Part shown: piece after piece, positions 8,813 to 17,281 of the stretch | Numbering within the stretch: the stretch's first letter is position 1 | Layout: each line of letters begins with the position of its first letter | Assembly: GCF_038500265.1 (NCBI RefSeq) | Contig: NZ_CP150637.1 | Coordinates: forward strand, 2,343,501 to 2,407,500 | Direction: 5' to 3' | DNA from: Ignatzschineria larvae DSM 13226 | Lineage (GTDB): Bacteria > Pseudomonadota > Gammaproteobacteria > Cardiobacteriales > Wohlfahrtiimonadaceae | Length of the DNA stretch: 64,000 bases | The notes under the pieces: generated by a model | Database searches by the model: none | The model's input: only the letters and a program-made list of their open reading frames with translations | What the model was told of the DNA's origin: nothing | Position numbers and translations under genes: made by a program

Positions 8813-10102
8813 ATGATGGCGAAACACTTTTTACCCCGTATTACAAAAGCCTCTGGTGAAGTGATGATTCCAGGCTCTAAGAGTATTTCTAATCGGATTT
8901 TACTATTAGCGGCGATAAGTGAAGGGGAAACGGTCATTCACAACCTACTAAAAAGTGATGATACTGATCGTATGTTAGAAGCGCTTTTAGAATTAGGCGT
9001 TGAAATCACTGTGGTGGATCCGAAAACTCGCTCTTTTTTGGTGAAAGGTTGTCCTCAAGGTTTTCCGACTAAAGCAGCTCAATTATTCTTAGGTAATGCC
9101 GGAACAGCCTTTCGTTCATTGACAGCGGCACTTGCGCTTAATGGTGGAGAATATCAATTAACCGGTGTACCGCGAATGCATGAACGTCCGATTAAAGATC
9201 TTGTGGATGCGCTTGATGGTTTAGGCTTTCAAGTGGATTATCTTGAAAATAGGGGCTTCCCTCCTCTACAGATTCATCCCGGCAAGTTACAATCTAAGCA
9301 TATTACGCTCAAAGGTGATGTTTCAAGTCAATATCTTACGGCGCTACTTCTAACGTTACCGCAATTAAATCAAGCAATTGAGATTGAAATTGTGGGAGAG
9401 CTCATCTCAAAACCCTATGTGGCGATTACCCTTATCCTACTTGAGCAATTTGGTGTAGAGATTAAACACGATAACTACCAACGATTTTTCATTCCAGAAG
9501 ATGCCAAATATCGTTCACCAGGCGTTTTCTTTGTAGAGAGTGATGCATCTAGCGCTTCTTATTATCTTGGCTTAGGAGCGCTCTGTGGACCTCTCACTGT
9601 AAAAGGTGTGGGGACTGATTCGATACAAGGGGATATCCGTTTTATTGAAGCACTTGAGATGATGGGCGCTACAGTGGAGTGGTATGCTAATGAGGTCGTC
9701 GTTGGACCGCCTCAAAATGGCATTTTAAAAGGCATAGACCTCGATTGCAATCATATCCCCGATGCAGCGATGACTTTGGCTGTACTGGCTGTTTTTGCCG
9801 ATTCTAAGACGATTCTACGCAATATAGGTAGTTGGCGCGTGAAAGAAACCGACCGAATTCGTGCAATGGCCACTGAATTGATGAAATTTGGGGTTCAAGT
9901 GGAAGAGGGGGGCGATTTCTTAGTGATCTATCCTCAAGAAAAGCTCAATGAGAATGTCGAAGTTGAGACTTACGATGATCATCGGATAGCGATGTGTTTC
10001 TCACTACTCTCTTATAAAGTCCCATTAACAATTTTAGATCCACGCTGTGTGGATAAGACTTTCCCGACCTATTTCGAATGTCTTAATGCAGTGACGCAAT
10101 AG
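8813..10102 (+). CDS. aroA: 3-phosphoshikimate 1-carboxyvinyltransferase (EPSP synthase)
   Basis: AroA joins phosphoenolpyruvate to shikimate-3-phosphate in aromatic amino acid synthesis. The protein is a class I EPSPS of about 429 residues: PGSKSISNR near 20, LFLGNAGTAFRSL near 91-103, PRMHERPI near 126, SSQYLTALL near 170, NHIPDAAMT near 317 and WRVKETDRI near 346. I start at 8813, about 10 bases after an AGGA; ATG 8816 is equally possible, and a TTG at 8783 would add 10 unmatched residues. A notable difference is serine at the position of E. coli Pro101 (codon 9116-9118), where substitutions weaken glyphosate binding. It heads a likely operon with the pseudopilin and truC genes. Confidence 0.96.
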   Translation: MMAKHFLPRITKASGEVMIPGSKSISNRILLLAAISEGETVIHNLLKSDDTDRMLEALLELGVEITVVDPKTRSFLVKGCPQGFPTKAAQLFLGNAGTAFRSLTAALALNGGEYQLTGVPRMHERPIKDLVDALDGLGFQVDYLENRGFPPLQIHPGKLQSKHITLKGDVSSQYLTALLLTLPQLNQAIEIEIVGELISKPYVAITLILLEQFGVEIKHDNYQRFFIPEDAKYRSPGVFFVESDASSASYYLGLGALCGPLTVKGVGTDSIQGDIRFIEALEMMGATVEWYANEVVVGPPQNGILKGIDLDCNHIPDAAMTLAVLAVFADSKTILRNIGSWRVKETDRIRAMATELMKFGVQVEEGGDFLVIYPQEKLNENVEVETYDDHRIAMCFSLLSYKVPLTILDPRCVDKTFPTYFECLNAVTQ

Positions 10103-10116
10103 TTGTGGATAAAGGT

Positions 10117-10566
10117 ATGATGCTGACACACTCTTTTAAAACCTTTTATAAACAAGGGCTATCCCTTGTTGAGTTGATGATTATTTCGGTGATTATTGCC
10201 ATTTTAATCGCAATGTTCTCGCAAAATGTGTTAGGAATTAATGATGAATCGAAGATTACCACTGTTCATCAAAATATTCGTTCTATAGAGGGCGCGTTGT
10301 CGATTTTCCGCGAAGATTTTGCCCGTTATCCCACAAATGAAGAGGGGTTAAACATTTTAGTGGAGGATTCTGGATCTGCGTTATGGCAAGGGCCTTATAT
10401 TCAGCCAGAATTGCTGATCGATCCTTGGGGCATTCCTTATTATTATGAGATTACCCCTCAACAATATTTTCTCATTACGCTTGGGCAAGATCGCCGGGAA
10501 AGTGGTAAAGGTTTAGAGGAAGATATTGTCTATACTCGGCAGCTCTATTCATCGCAATCTCGATAA
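10117..10566 (+). CDS. GspG-like type II secretion major pseudopilin (orphan)
   Basis: The N-terminus carries a type IV prepilin signal: basic leader, then G|LSLVE with the required Glu at +5, then a hydrophobic helix ending near residue 37. The C-terminal part matches the GspG calcium-loop family: ARYPTNEEGLNIL, GPYI and LIDPWGIPYYY. The usual GspG end with a D-G-x-x-G-G loop is replaced here by DRRESGKGLEED. About 149 residues. I prefer ATG 10117 or 10120; a GTG at 10105 is possible. It follows aroA by 14 bp and precedes truC by 25 bp. No other type II secretion genes are present, so it is either a lone pseudopilin or works with a system encoded elsewhere. Confidence 0.8.
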   Translation: MMLTHSFKTFYKQGLSLVELMIISVIIAILIAMFSQNVLGINDESKITTVHQNIRSIEGALSIFREDFARYPTNEEGLNILVEDSGSALWQGPYIQPELLIDPWGIPYYYEITPQQYFLITLGQDRRESGKGLEEDIVYTRQLYSSQSR

Positions 10567-10591
10567 TTATTTTCAATAGCCTCTACGTTTA

Positions 10592-11425
10592 ATGATGAAT
10601 TTGATGACTTCTATATATGCGAATAGTGAGAATGATGTCGCTGTACAATCTGCAGAGACTACATCTCAATCAATTACACCTCAACCCATTACAACTCAAG
10701 CATTAGAGATCCTCTATCAAGATGAGGAGATCATAGCGGTCAATAAGCCTGCAGGCTGGTTCGTTCATCGTTCTCTATTAGACCCCAAAGTCACTGATAT
10801 CGTCCTTCAACATCTGCGGGATCAGGTTGGGCGTTACCTCTACCCTATTCATCGTTTAGATCGACCTACTTCCGGCGTGCTTCTTTTTGCTTTTACCGAA
10901 GAGAGTGCGCGTATTTTATCTCAATTGTGGCAAGAGAATCGTGTGACAAAACGATATTTAGCCATCATACGAGGTTATCTCACTGATTCAGGGGAGATTA
11001 ATGAACCTTTAACTGTGATGAAAGATAAAATTGCCGATCGTTATGAGGGGATAAAAGAGGCGCAGGAAGCGCATACTTTTTACCGAGGAATTGATACAGT
11101 TGAGCTACCGTTATCCACAGGGAAATATCCCACTTCTCGTTATTCCTTGGTAGAATTAAGACCAGAAACAGGGCGGAAACATCAATTACGCCGGCATATG
11201 AATCATATTGCTCATCCTATTGTAGGAGATACAACACATGGCGACTTACGGCATAATAGGCTCTTTTCAACGCATTATGGGGTTGATCGATTGTTGCTTC
11301 ACGCTTATCAATTAGAGATTATTCATCCGACCCAAAAAACGACACTCATCATTACTGCACCATTCGATAACTTGTGGATAACTCTGTTGACAGCATTGGG
11401 ATGGAAAAATCCAATCTCAATATAA
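10592..11425 (+). CDS. truC: tRNA pseudouridine(65) synthase, TruC-like
   Basis: A RluA-family pseudouridine synthase. The catalytic motif YPIHRLDRPTSGVLLF lies near residue 88. The segments EILYQDEEIIAVNKPAGWFV, KRYLAIIRGYL, TGKYPTSRYSLVEL and ETGRKHQLRRHMNHIAHPI follow TruC of E. coli closely, including the histidine-rich RRHMNHIAHPIVGD run. TruC modifies U65 in tRNA-Ile and tRNA-Asp. The product has an N-terminal extension of about 35-45 residues, poor in predicted structure, before the catalytic domain; several in-frame ATGs (10592, 10595, 10604) exist and a shorter start is possible. A strong terminator follows at 11426. Confidence 0.88.
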   Translation: MMNLMTSIYANSENDVAVQSAETTSQSITPQPITTQALEILYQDEEIIAVNKPAGWFVHRSLLDPKVTDIVLQHLRDQVGRYLYPIHRLDRPTSGVLLFAFTEESARILSQLWQENRVTKRYLAIIRGYLTDSGEINEPLTVMKDKIADRYEGIKEAQEAHTFYRGIDTVELPLSTGKYPTSRYSLVELRPETGRKHQLRRHMNHIAHPIVGDTTHGDLRHNRLFSTHYGVDRLLLHAYQLEIIHPTQKTTLIITAPFDNLWITLLTALGWKNPISI

Positions 11426-11476
11426 AAAAGGATCGCTACCGCCGAAAATAAGCGCTGAAACGATCCTTTTAATTTT
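11426..11476 (+). terminator. terminator of the aroA operon
   Basis: AAAAGGATCG at 11426-11435 pairs with CGATCCTTTT at 11461-11470. The 25-base loop is itself partly self-complementary (AGCGCT). A T-rich tract follows. Confidence 0.75.
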
Positions 11477-11612
11477 TTGATATAGCCTATCGAATCTCTA
11501 ATCCCCTAAGTACAATCTCATTGATTACATTCAACAAACTACATTCAACGGATTACACTTGATAGTCCATATTTAACATTATAGGTTAAATATCAATGAG
11601 TTATTAACACCC

Positions 11613-14138
11613 TTATTTTTCATCAGTTTGAATATTATTGATGATCTCTTTAAAGATGTTTTTGATACCGCCTTCAATTTTTTGCGTGACTTCATCAATC
11701 TTCTGATTTTCCGCTTCAATGGCTGAGGCTAATTCAGTGACTTTCTCGCAACCATCAGTATCGCCTAAAATACAGGCTTCGTTATACCAATTACTCGCTT
11801 CAATCAGATCAATATCCACAGCTTCACCATTTTCATACATAAAGCCCACATTGTAAGCCGCTGGCGCGTAGCCTAAACCTGCTGCTTTTTGGTAAAGTGC
11901 AAATGATTGCTCTGAGCTTTGTGGTACACCTAAACCAAGATCATAGATACTTGCTAAGTAGAAGAGTGCTTCAGCATGATCGCTATTACGCAGTTTCTCA
12001 AAGTAATAACGCGCTTTGATCATATCTGAATCAGATTCAGCGGTATCAAAATAGATTTTACCGAGATAGAATGTTGCATCATTGTTACCCGCTTCCGAAG
12101 CAACCTCAAATAGTTTGATCGCTTGATTGAGAGTGTTCATATCTTCCGTATCGTAAGCTTCTAAGAGGAAGAGATAACCCGATAAGAAGAGGCTTTCACC
12201 ACTTTGATCTGTTTTGATATTTTCAAGAATTTGAGGCATCTCTTCAAGTAAGAAAGCTTTTGCTTGAGTCGGATCTGCCGCTAAAATTGAGGCACTATCG
12301 AGTGTTAAAGCGGGTTCTGGTGCTACATTTCCCATAATCTCATTAAAGAAAGATTGTAGGGCAGGCGCTTCTGTATTTTTATCTGTTGTTGACGTTGAGT
12401 CAACCGCTAATGGCGGATCTTGTGTTAGCTCTTCTGCTGCTTCCTGTGTTTCAAGCAGTACAAGCTCAGGATCTTGGGTTTCTAATTCTGTTGATTCTGC
12501 CGCAAGTGTTTCCGCAACTACAGCATCTGTTTCTGCATTATCACCGCTATTATCTACAGATTTCTCCTCAACATCTTCATCTATAGCTTCATCGGTAGGA
12601 AGTTGAAGTAGCGGATCGGTTGTTGCAGAGTCTTCAACAAGTGCCATGGAGCTATTATTGTCTGCCATCATGTTGATATCATCATTAGCATTATCGACTA
12701 ATGCTTCATCACTATCATCTTCGATATCAAATGGGAAGTAAGATTGCACGATAGAATAAGCGTAGCAGCCATCCTGATATTGCACATCACAGGCTTTTTT
12801 GTACCAATTCAGTGCTTCACGGAGATCTTGTTCGACATATTCCCCATGTTCATACATATACCCTACATTAAATATCGATGGGCCATGACCTAATGATGCA
12901 GCCTTTTTGTAAAGTTCTAATGATTTTGCATAGCTCTGATCAACGCCTTCACCTAAGTCATACTGTACAGCAAGACTAAAGAGTGCTTCAGGATAATCGC
13001 TTAAGCTTGGATTTGAGTAGTATTCAAGTGATTTTTGATAGTCTTGTTCTACTCCGTTACCATAATAGTAGAGCTCGCCGAGATTATAGAGTGCATCTTT
13101 CGATCCTAACTCAGCGGCTTTTTCAAAGATCACTTTTGCTTTCTGATAATCCGCTTCACTGTTATTGAGCTCTCCTTGAGTCTCATAAAGTAGACCTAGA
13201 AGAAATGTATCATCGGCATTGTTCGCTTCAGCACCATCGATTAGTGTAGCGGCATGATCATTTAAGAGCATGAGTCTCTCGAAGGTATTTAAAGTAAGGA
13301 TGTCGGCGACAACTGGTAGCGTCTCGGTGGTATTGTTGACTGAGGGTATCTCTTTTTTCGCTTGAACTAAAAGATCATCAAAACCTTCAGAGCGAACAGT
13401 TAACTGATCTTTTGATTCACAGCTTGAAGCATTCCCTTGTTCACAGCCTTTTTGATACCATTCAAGGGCTTTTTCACGATTTGGCACAATCTCACCGATA
13501 TTGCCATTTTCATAAGTATAGGCAAGGACATTAATAGAATCCGCATGATTTAAATGAGCCGCCGCTTCATAGAGTTCAATCGCTCTATTTTGATTCTCCT
13601 CTACACCACGACCGGACATATAGAGAGAGGCAAGACTAAAGAGCGCTTCTGCTTGACCTTGATCAGCGGCTTTTTGGTAATACTTTGCCGCTTCTAGATA
13701 ATCTTGTTCAACGCCTTCCCCATAATAGTAGAGTTCACCTAAAAGGTAGGAGGCATCTTTAGAGCCCAATTTTTCTGCATCTAAGAAATATTGTTTGGCT
13801 TTCGCAAAGGTTTCAGGATTATTATCATTTTCCCCTTCTGAATAGTAGTAATATCCAAGGAGAAAGAGATCATCAGGATTTTGCGCTTTAGCACCTTGCT
13901 CGATCGTATTGAGATTCGATTTGAGCTTTTGATGACGAGCCGTTTGAGATGAGGTGAGTAGTTTTTCGATAGAGAGCTCCGCACTCTTATCTGCGGCAAT
14001 TTTTGTTTCCGAAACTGCCTGATAACGATCGAGCGTTTGATCGATATAATCTTCGAGGGAATTTGCGGCAAGTGCTGGTGAAAGCATTGCTGAAACAATC
14101 AAGGAGAGAAGTAATTTTTTGGAAGAAATCTTGCGCAT
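11613..14138 (-). CDS. exported Sel1-repeat protein with three Cys-paired repeat blocks
   Basis: An 841-residue protein with a Sec signal peptide (KKLLLSLIVSAMLSPALAA). It has three blocks of about 150 residues, each made of four Sel1-like helical repeats. Repeat motifs include LLGELYYYGEGVEQDY and LYNLGELYYYGNGVEQDY. Each block ends with a cysteine pair: GCEQGNASSC, ACDVQYQDGC and ACILGDTDGC. Blocks 2 and 3 are joined by an acidic linker of roughly 150 residues rich in Asp, Glu, Ala and Thr. I chose ATG 14138 because AGGAG lies 9 bases upstream and a signal peptide follows; the open frame continues another 65 codons upstream without family features. Sel1 proteins act as protein-binding scaffolds in the envelope or secreted; no specific function can be assigned. 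Confidence 0.85.
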   Translation of the reverse strand: MRKISSKKLLLSLIVSAMLSPALAANSLEDYIDQTLDRYQAVSETKIAADKSAELSIEKLLTSSQTARHQKLKSNLNTIEQGAKAQNPDDLFLLGYYYYSEGENDNNPETFAKAKQYFLDAEKLGSKDASYLLGELYYYGEGVEQDYLEAAKYYQKAADQGQAEALFSLASLYMSGRGVEENQNRAIELYEAAAHLNHADSINVLAYTYENGNIGEIVPNREKALEWYQKGCEQGNASSCESKDQLTVRSEGFDDLLVQAKKEIPSVNNTTETLPVVADILTLNTFERLMLLNDHAATLIDGAEANNADDTFLLGLLYETQGELNNSEADYQKAKVIFEKAAELGSKDALYNLGELYYYGNGVEQDYQKSLEYYSNPSLSDYPEALFSLAVQYDLGEGVDQSYAKSLELYKKAASLGHGPSIFNVGYMYEHGEYVEQDLREALNWYKKACDVQYQDGCYAYSIVQSYFPFDIEDDSDEALVDNANDDINMMADNNSSMALVEDSATTDPLLQLPTDEAIDEDVEEKSVDNSGDNAETDAVVAETLAAESTELETQDPELVLLETQEAAEELTQDPPLAVDSTSTTDKNTEAPALQSFFNEIMGNVAPEPALTLDSASILAADPTQAKAFLLEEMPQILENIKTDQSGESLFLSGYLFLLEAYDTEDMNTLNQAIKLFEVASEAGNNDATFYLGKIYFDTAESDSDMIKARYYFEKLRNSDHAEALFYLASIYDLGLGVPQSSEQSFALYQKAAGLGYAPAAYNVGFMYENGEAVDIDLIEASNWYNEACILGDTDGCEKVTELASAIEAENQKIDEVTQKIEGGIKNIFKEIINNIQTDEK

Positions 14139-14618
14139 ATTGAATAACTCCTGATAAGTAGTCATTAAGAGGTGAGTACTCTTAAAGTTGGTATTCGAAT
14201 AAAGTTCATCCCTCAAGTTATCATCTTTAAAAACACACTTGTAACGTTTTGAGAGAGTATTAGATTCTGCATTGACATCAACAAGAATCTCTAATTGATG
14301 TTCATTATAAACTGAAATTAGACATAGTGGCATTATTACAGAGAATAAATTTCATTTTTAATAAAATTAAATATTAATGAATCATGAATTGCAAGGGTAA
14401 AAAAAGAGTAGAAACAGGGTAACAGCCTATTTCTACTATTACAGACAGCCTATAATGATCTCAATATTGCCACAAACAATAACCTATTATATATAATATT
14501 AACTGTAAATAAAATAATGAAATAATATATTATTATAATAGAATTAATATAATATTAAGATAGGTAAAGCATATTGTTTTTTATCCCGATATATTGATAC
14601 CCTGTGCAATAAGACTCT
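14139..14618. other. 480-bp intergenic gap, AT-rich
   Basis: This stretch lies between two leftward genes. It contains the upstream region of the Sel1-repeat gene (14139-14340), a terminator for the MFS gene at 14400-14437, and a very AT-rich run at 14480-14580. No gene or RNA was recognised. Confidence 0.6.
14400..14437 (-). terminator. terminator downstream of the MFS gene
   Basis: AGTAGAAA (14407-14414) pairs with TTTCTACT (14430-14437), and AGG pairs with CCT inside the stem across one mismatch. The adjacent A-run at 14400-14405 gives a U-tract on the minus strand. It is 180 bp past the MFS stop. Confidence 0.6.
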
Positions 14619-15833
14619 TTAATCAAGTATTTTACCTTTTGTTTCTGGAATTAAGAAGATAAAAGCAAGCGCCGATAAGAGATATACGCCGGAGATTAAG
14701 CCTAATGCATAACTGATGCTATATTGCATCGCGAGTGTACCGATAATAACAGGTGCAAAACCAGCAATACCACGACCGATATTAAAGATAATATTTTGAG
14801 CGGAAGAACGAGCTTCGGTAGGATAGTGCTCGGAGAGAAGCGCTCCATAGCCTCCCATCATGCCATTCACAAAGAAGCCTAAAATAGCGCCTAAGAACAT
14901 TAATACATAGTAATTCGATTGTTGGAAATAGATCCACACAAAAGCAGCGCTGACTAAAAGGAAGAGAATATAGACAGGGCGGCGACCAAATTTATCGGAT
15001 GCAGAACCAAAAGTGAGAGTACCGATTACCATACCGAGCGTTGTAATAAGCGTCCAATAGAAAGTGCCTGAAAGCGTAAAACCATGCTCTTTTGCTAGCA
15101 TTGTTGGCATCCACACCATAATGCCGTGAAAGCCGAAGTTTTGTACGCTTGTCGCGATAATAAGGCCTAATGTTGTGAGCGTTGTGCGCGTATCTTTAAA
15201 CAGCGGTTTAATGGAGATTTTATTGCGATGTTCTCTTTTCACTTGTAACCAAATTTCAGGTTCACTCAGGTTGCGGCGTGTCCACCAAACTAATAGTGCC
15301 GGCAATGCACCAATAATAAACATGCCATGCCAGCCGATATAAGGGGAGAGTAACCCTACAACTGCCGCTAGTACAATCCCGATTTGAAAGCCAATGGCGA
15401 CTACTGCTGTTGCTCTTGAACGTTTATTCGCCGGCCAGGTTTCCGCAACTAATGTCATCCCGATGCCAAACTCACCGCCTAAGCCTAAACCTGCTAAGAA
15501 ACGAAAAACCGTAAACATCTCGGCACTTGTAGAGATTGCTGCTAATCCTGTAAAGAGAGAAAAGAGTAGGATAGTCCAGTTAAAAACACGCACACGACCA
15601 TATTTATCGGCCAACATTCCAAAGACAATTCCCCCAATAACGGTTCCGATTAAGGTGATTGTCTGAATCATACCGCCTTCGGCATCGGTTAAACCAAATT
15701 CCGCTTTAATAAGCATCAAGGCAAAGGCGAGAATCATAATATCAAGGCCATCCATTGCGTAGCCTAAGGTGGACGCAAGGAGCGTCTTACGATCCCCTTT
15801 CTCGATTGTAGGGACGTGATTGTGCTGTGTCAT
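14619..15833 (-). CDS. MFS metabolite:H+ symporter
   Basis: A 404-residue, 12-helix major facilitator. The first helix has the segment GYAMDGLDIMILAFAL, and the loop after helix 2 has GMLADKYGRVRVFN, the MFS motif A. RFLAGLGLGGEFGIGM near helix 4 and FGSASDKFGRRPVYI between helices 8 and 9 complete the pattern. The DGLD in helix 1 and the GLGGEFG motif are typical of the sialate/lactate (SHS) and aromatic-acid (AAHS) symporters, so a carboxylate substrate is likely but unspecified. I start at ATG 15833, about 7 bases after AGGA; the open frame continues 24 codons upstream without support. No metabolic genes adjoin it. Confidence 0.85.
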   Translation of the reverse strand: MTQHNHVPTIEKGDRKTLLASTLGYAMDGLDIMILAFALMLIKAEFGLTDAEGGMIQTITLIGTVIGGIVFGMLADKYGRVRVFNWTILLFSLFTGLAAISTSAEMFTVFRFLAGLGLGGEFGIGMTLVAETWPANKRSRATAVVAIGFQIGIVLAAVVGLLSPYIGWHGMFIIGALPALLVWWTRRNLSEPEIWLQVKREHRNKISIKPLFKDTRTTLTTLGLIIATSVQNFGFHGIMVWMPTMLAKEHGFTLSGTFYWTLITTLGMVIGTLTFGSASDKFGRRPVYILFLLVSAAFVWIYFQQSNYYVLMFLGAILGFFVNGMMGGYGALLSEHYPTEARSSAQNIIFNIGRGIAGFAPVIIGTLAMQYSISYALGLISGVYLLSALAFIFLIPETKGKILD

Positions 15834-16147
15834 AAGAGATCCTTCTGAACAAGTATGAGATATGCAATAAGAGAATGTGAGAATTTGCAGAGATACAAAT
15901 TTCAAGTATTTAAAACGGAAAATATTATAGCAACTTATTCACAAGGCTCATAAAAAAAGGCTCTAAAATAACGATTATCTTTGATAAATCTCTTTGATAT
16001 CGCATCGGTCAATTTTTCTTGGATATATCCCTTAGAGATAGCTTTATAGTTGATTTGAGAGATCAATAAAGATCTGTGGTTTTGACAGGAATATATTCTC
16101 CTTTTTTGTCATCAAGAGCCTAAGAATGATATGATCATCCCTGATTT
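15834..16147. other. intergenic gap between divergent MFS and queF genes
   Basis: About 314 bp holding the two divergent promoter regions. TTGATTTGAGAGATCAA at 16050-16066 is an interrupted palindrome of unknown meaning. The queF riboswitch begins at 16148. Nothing else was recognised. Confidence 0.5.
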
Positions 16148-16184
16148 AGTGGTTCGTAACCCTCCCACAATAAAAAACTAAGGA
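16148..16184 (+). promoter_or_regulatory. preQ1-I riboswitch controlling queF
   Basis: The segment folds as a class I preQ1 aptamer. P1 pairs GUGG (16149-16152) with CCAC (16165-16168). The loop is UUCGUAACCCUC, and the A-rich tail is AAUAAAAAACUAAGGA. CCU in the loop (16161-16163) can pair with AGG (16181-16183) to close the pseudoknot. That AGG is the Shine-Dalgarno of queF, so ligand binding should block translation. The location directly before a queuosine gene supports the call. Confidence 0.88.
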
Positions 16185-16187
16185 TTA

Positions 16188-16664
16188 ATGATGACAACGG
16201 ATAAAAAAACACAATTAGAAAATTTAACATTACTGGGGAATCAAGCAACGATCTACCCAACGGAATATTCGCCGGCGATTTTAGAGACCTTTAAAAATGC
16301 CCATCCTGATCGGGAATATTTTGTGAATTTTCATTGCCCTGAATTTACCACGCTCTGCCCGCTAACGAATCAACCCGATTTTGCTACGATCTATATCTCT
16401 TATGTCCCGACCATTGAGATGGTCGAGAGTAAATCGTTGAAACTCTATCTCTTTAGTTTTCGCAATCATGGCTCTTTCCATGAAGATTGTGTCAATATTA
16501 TTCTCAATGATCTTGTCTCATTAATGGATCCTCTCTATCTTGAGGTGCGTGGTGAATTTACCCCTCGCGGCGGCATTTCTATTCATCCTTATGCCAATTA
16601 TGGTAAAACAGGAACGCGCTGGGAAGCGGTTGCTCAAAGTCGGTTAGAGAACTTTCAGTTCTAA
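16188..16664 (+). CDS. queF: NADPH-dependent 7-cyano-7-deazaguanine reductase, type I
   Basis: QueF reduces preQ0 to preQ1, the last free-base step of queuosine synthesis. The 158-residue product is the short, unimodular type (Bacillus YkvM-like) rather than the long bimodular enzyme of E. coli. The segment [16 protein letters not shown] near residue 53 holds the catalytic Cys, [20 protein letters not shown] near 82 is the QueF motif, and [13 protein letters not shown] follows. ATG 16191 fits the Shine-Dalgarno spacing slightly better than 16188; the difference is one Met. Expression is probably under the preQ1 riboswitch at 16148-16184. Confidence 0.94.
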   Translation: MMTTDKKTQLENLTLLGNQATIYPTEYSPAILETFKNAHPDREYFVNFHCPEFTTLCPLTNQPDFATIYISYVPTIEMVESKSLKLYLFSFRNHGSFHEDCVNIILNDLVSLMDPLYLEVRGEFTPRGGISIHPYANYGKTGTRWEAVAQSRLENFQF

Positions 16665-16711
16665 TATTCAAGTCTAATAGAATGATCTTAGAATAGATTT
16701 ATAATAGAGAT

Positions 16712-16766
16712 AAAAAAGATCTACTTGAGAATGAACGATGGTATAAACCATTCTTCAAGTAGATCT
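16712..16766 (-). terminator. terminator of the pyrFE operon (convergent with queF)
   Basis: A hairpin of about 17 bp with one bulge (16717-16733 with 16749-16766) has AGATCTACTTGA as its outer arm. On the minus strand it is followed by UUUUUU (A-run at 16712-16717). On the plus strand the T-tract is weak, so it mainly serves the leftward operon. Confidence 0.75.
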
Positions 16767-16901
16767 CTTGTGGTTGGATCACGAAAAATAGATTATTCAT
16801 GATTGATCGATATTGATTGCATCCTTGCTTATATCGACTTTATTGATTGATATTATCCCTAGCCATCAAATTTTTTCTTAAACAATTATTTTTTCAAGCC
16901 A

Positions 16902-17276
16902 TTATTTCTCAATTTGTTCTTTCTCTAATCGTTCTCTCTCGCCGGCCTCAATCTCTTTGCCTAAGAAGAAAGAGATTGCGGTCCGAATGACCACAATGCC
17001 CCCTAAAATTAACATATCGTCAATAGAGGGATTCATAATGGTTTCGATAATATCAGAAGCTATGAGTATCTCTAAACTCAAGAGAATATAGGAACCGAGA
17101 TAGATCTTAATACCATTATTTTTATGAGCAATCGCAAAGCGGTCAGCTTTAGAACATTCATTTTTGATAAAGCCAAAAGCCGCTTTCACCACGCCGATTA
17201 AGAGTACAAGAATTGAAAAAATATTGAGAATATCGACTAAGAGCTCAACGCCCCATTCAATATAAGCAAATATCAT
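16902..17276 (-). CDS. DUF1622 family membrane protein
   Basis: A 124-residue inner-membrane protein with three hydrophobic segments, at about residues 9-35, 57-75 and 87-105, and a charged C-terminus (GKEIEAGERERLEKEQIEK). The segment LGSYILLSLEILIASDIIET followed by LILGGIVVIRTAISFFLG is characteristic of DUF1622. Function is unknown. It starts 5 bp after the pyrE stop, so it is the third gene of the pyrF-pyrE transcript. That placement may be chance read-through or a link to nucleotide metabolism; the sequence does not decide. Confidence 0.82.
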   Translation of the reverse strand: MIFAYIEWGVELLVDILNIFSILVLLIGVVKAAFGFIKNECSKADRFAIAHKNNGIKIYLGSYILLSLEILIASDIIETIMNPSIDDMLILGGIVVIRTAISFFLGKEIEAGERERLEKEQIEK

Positions 17277-17281
17277 AGTGA

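Noticed and set aside
14139..14333. 65-codon N-terminal extension of the Sel1-repeat gene
   Set aside because: A good AGGAG and a signal peptide mark the start at 14138; the extension would bury the signal peptide.
16050..16066. FNR box upstream of queF
   Set aside because: TTGAT and ATCAA are separated by 7 bases rather than 4, so the half-sites are out of register.
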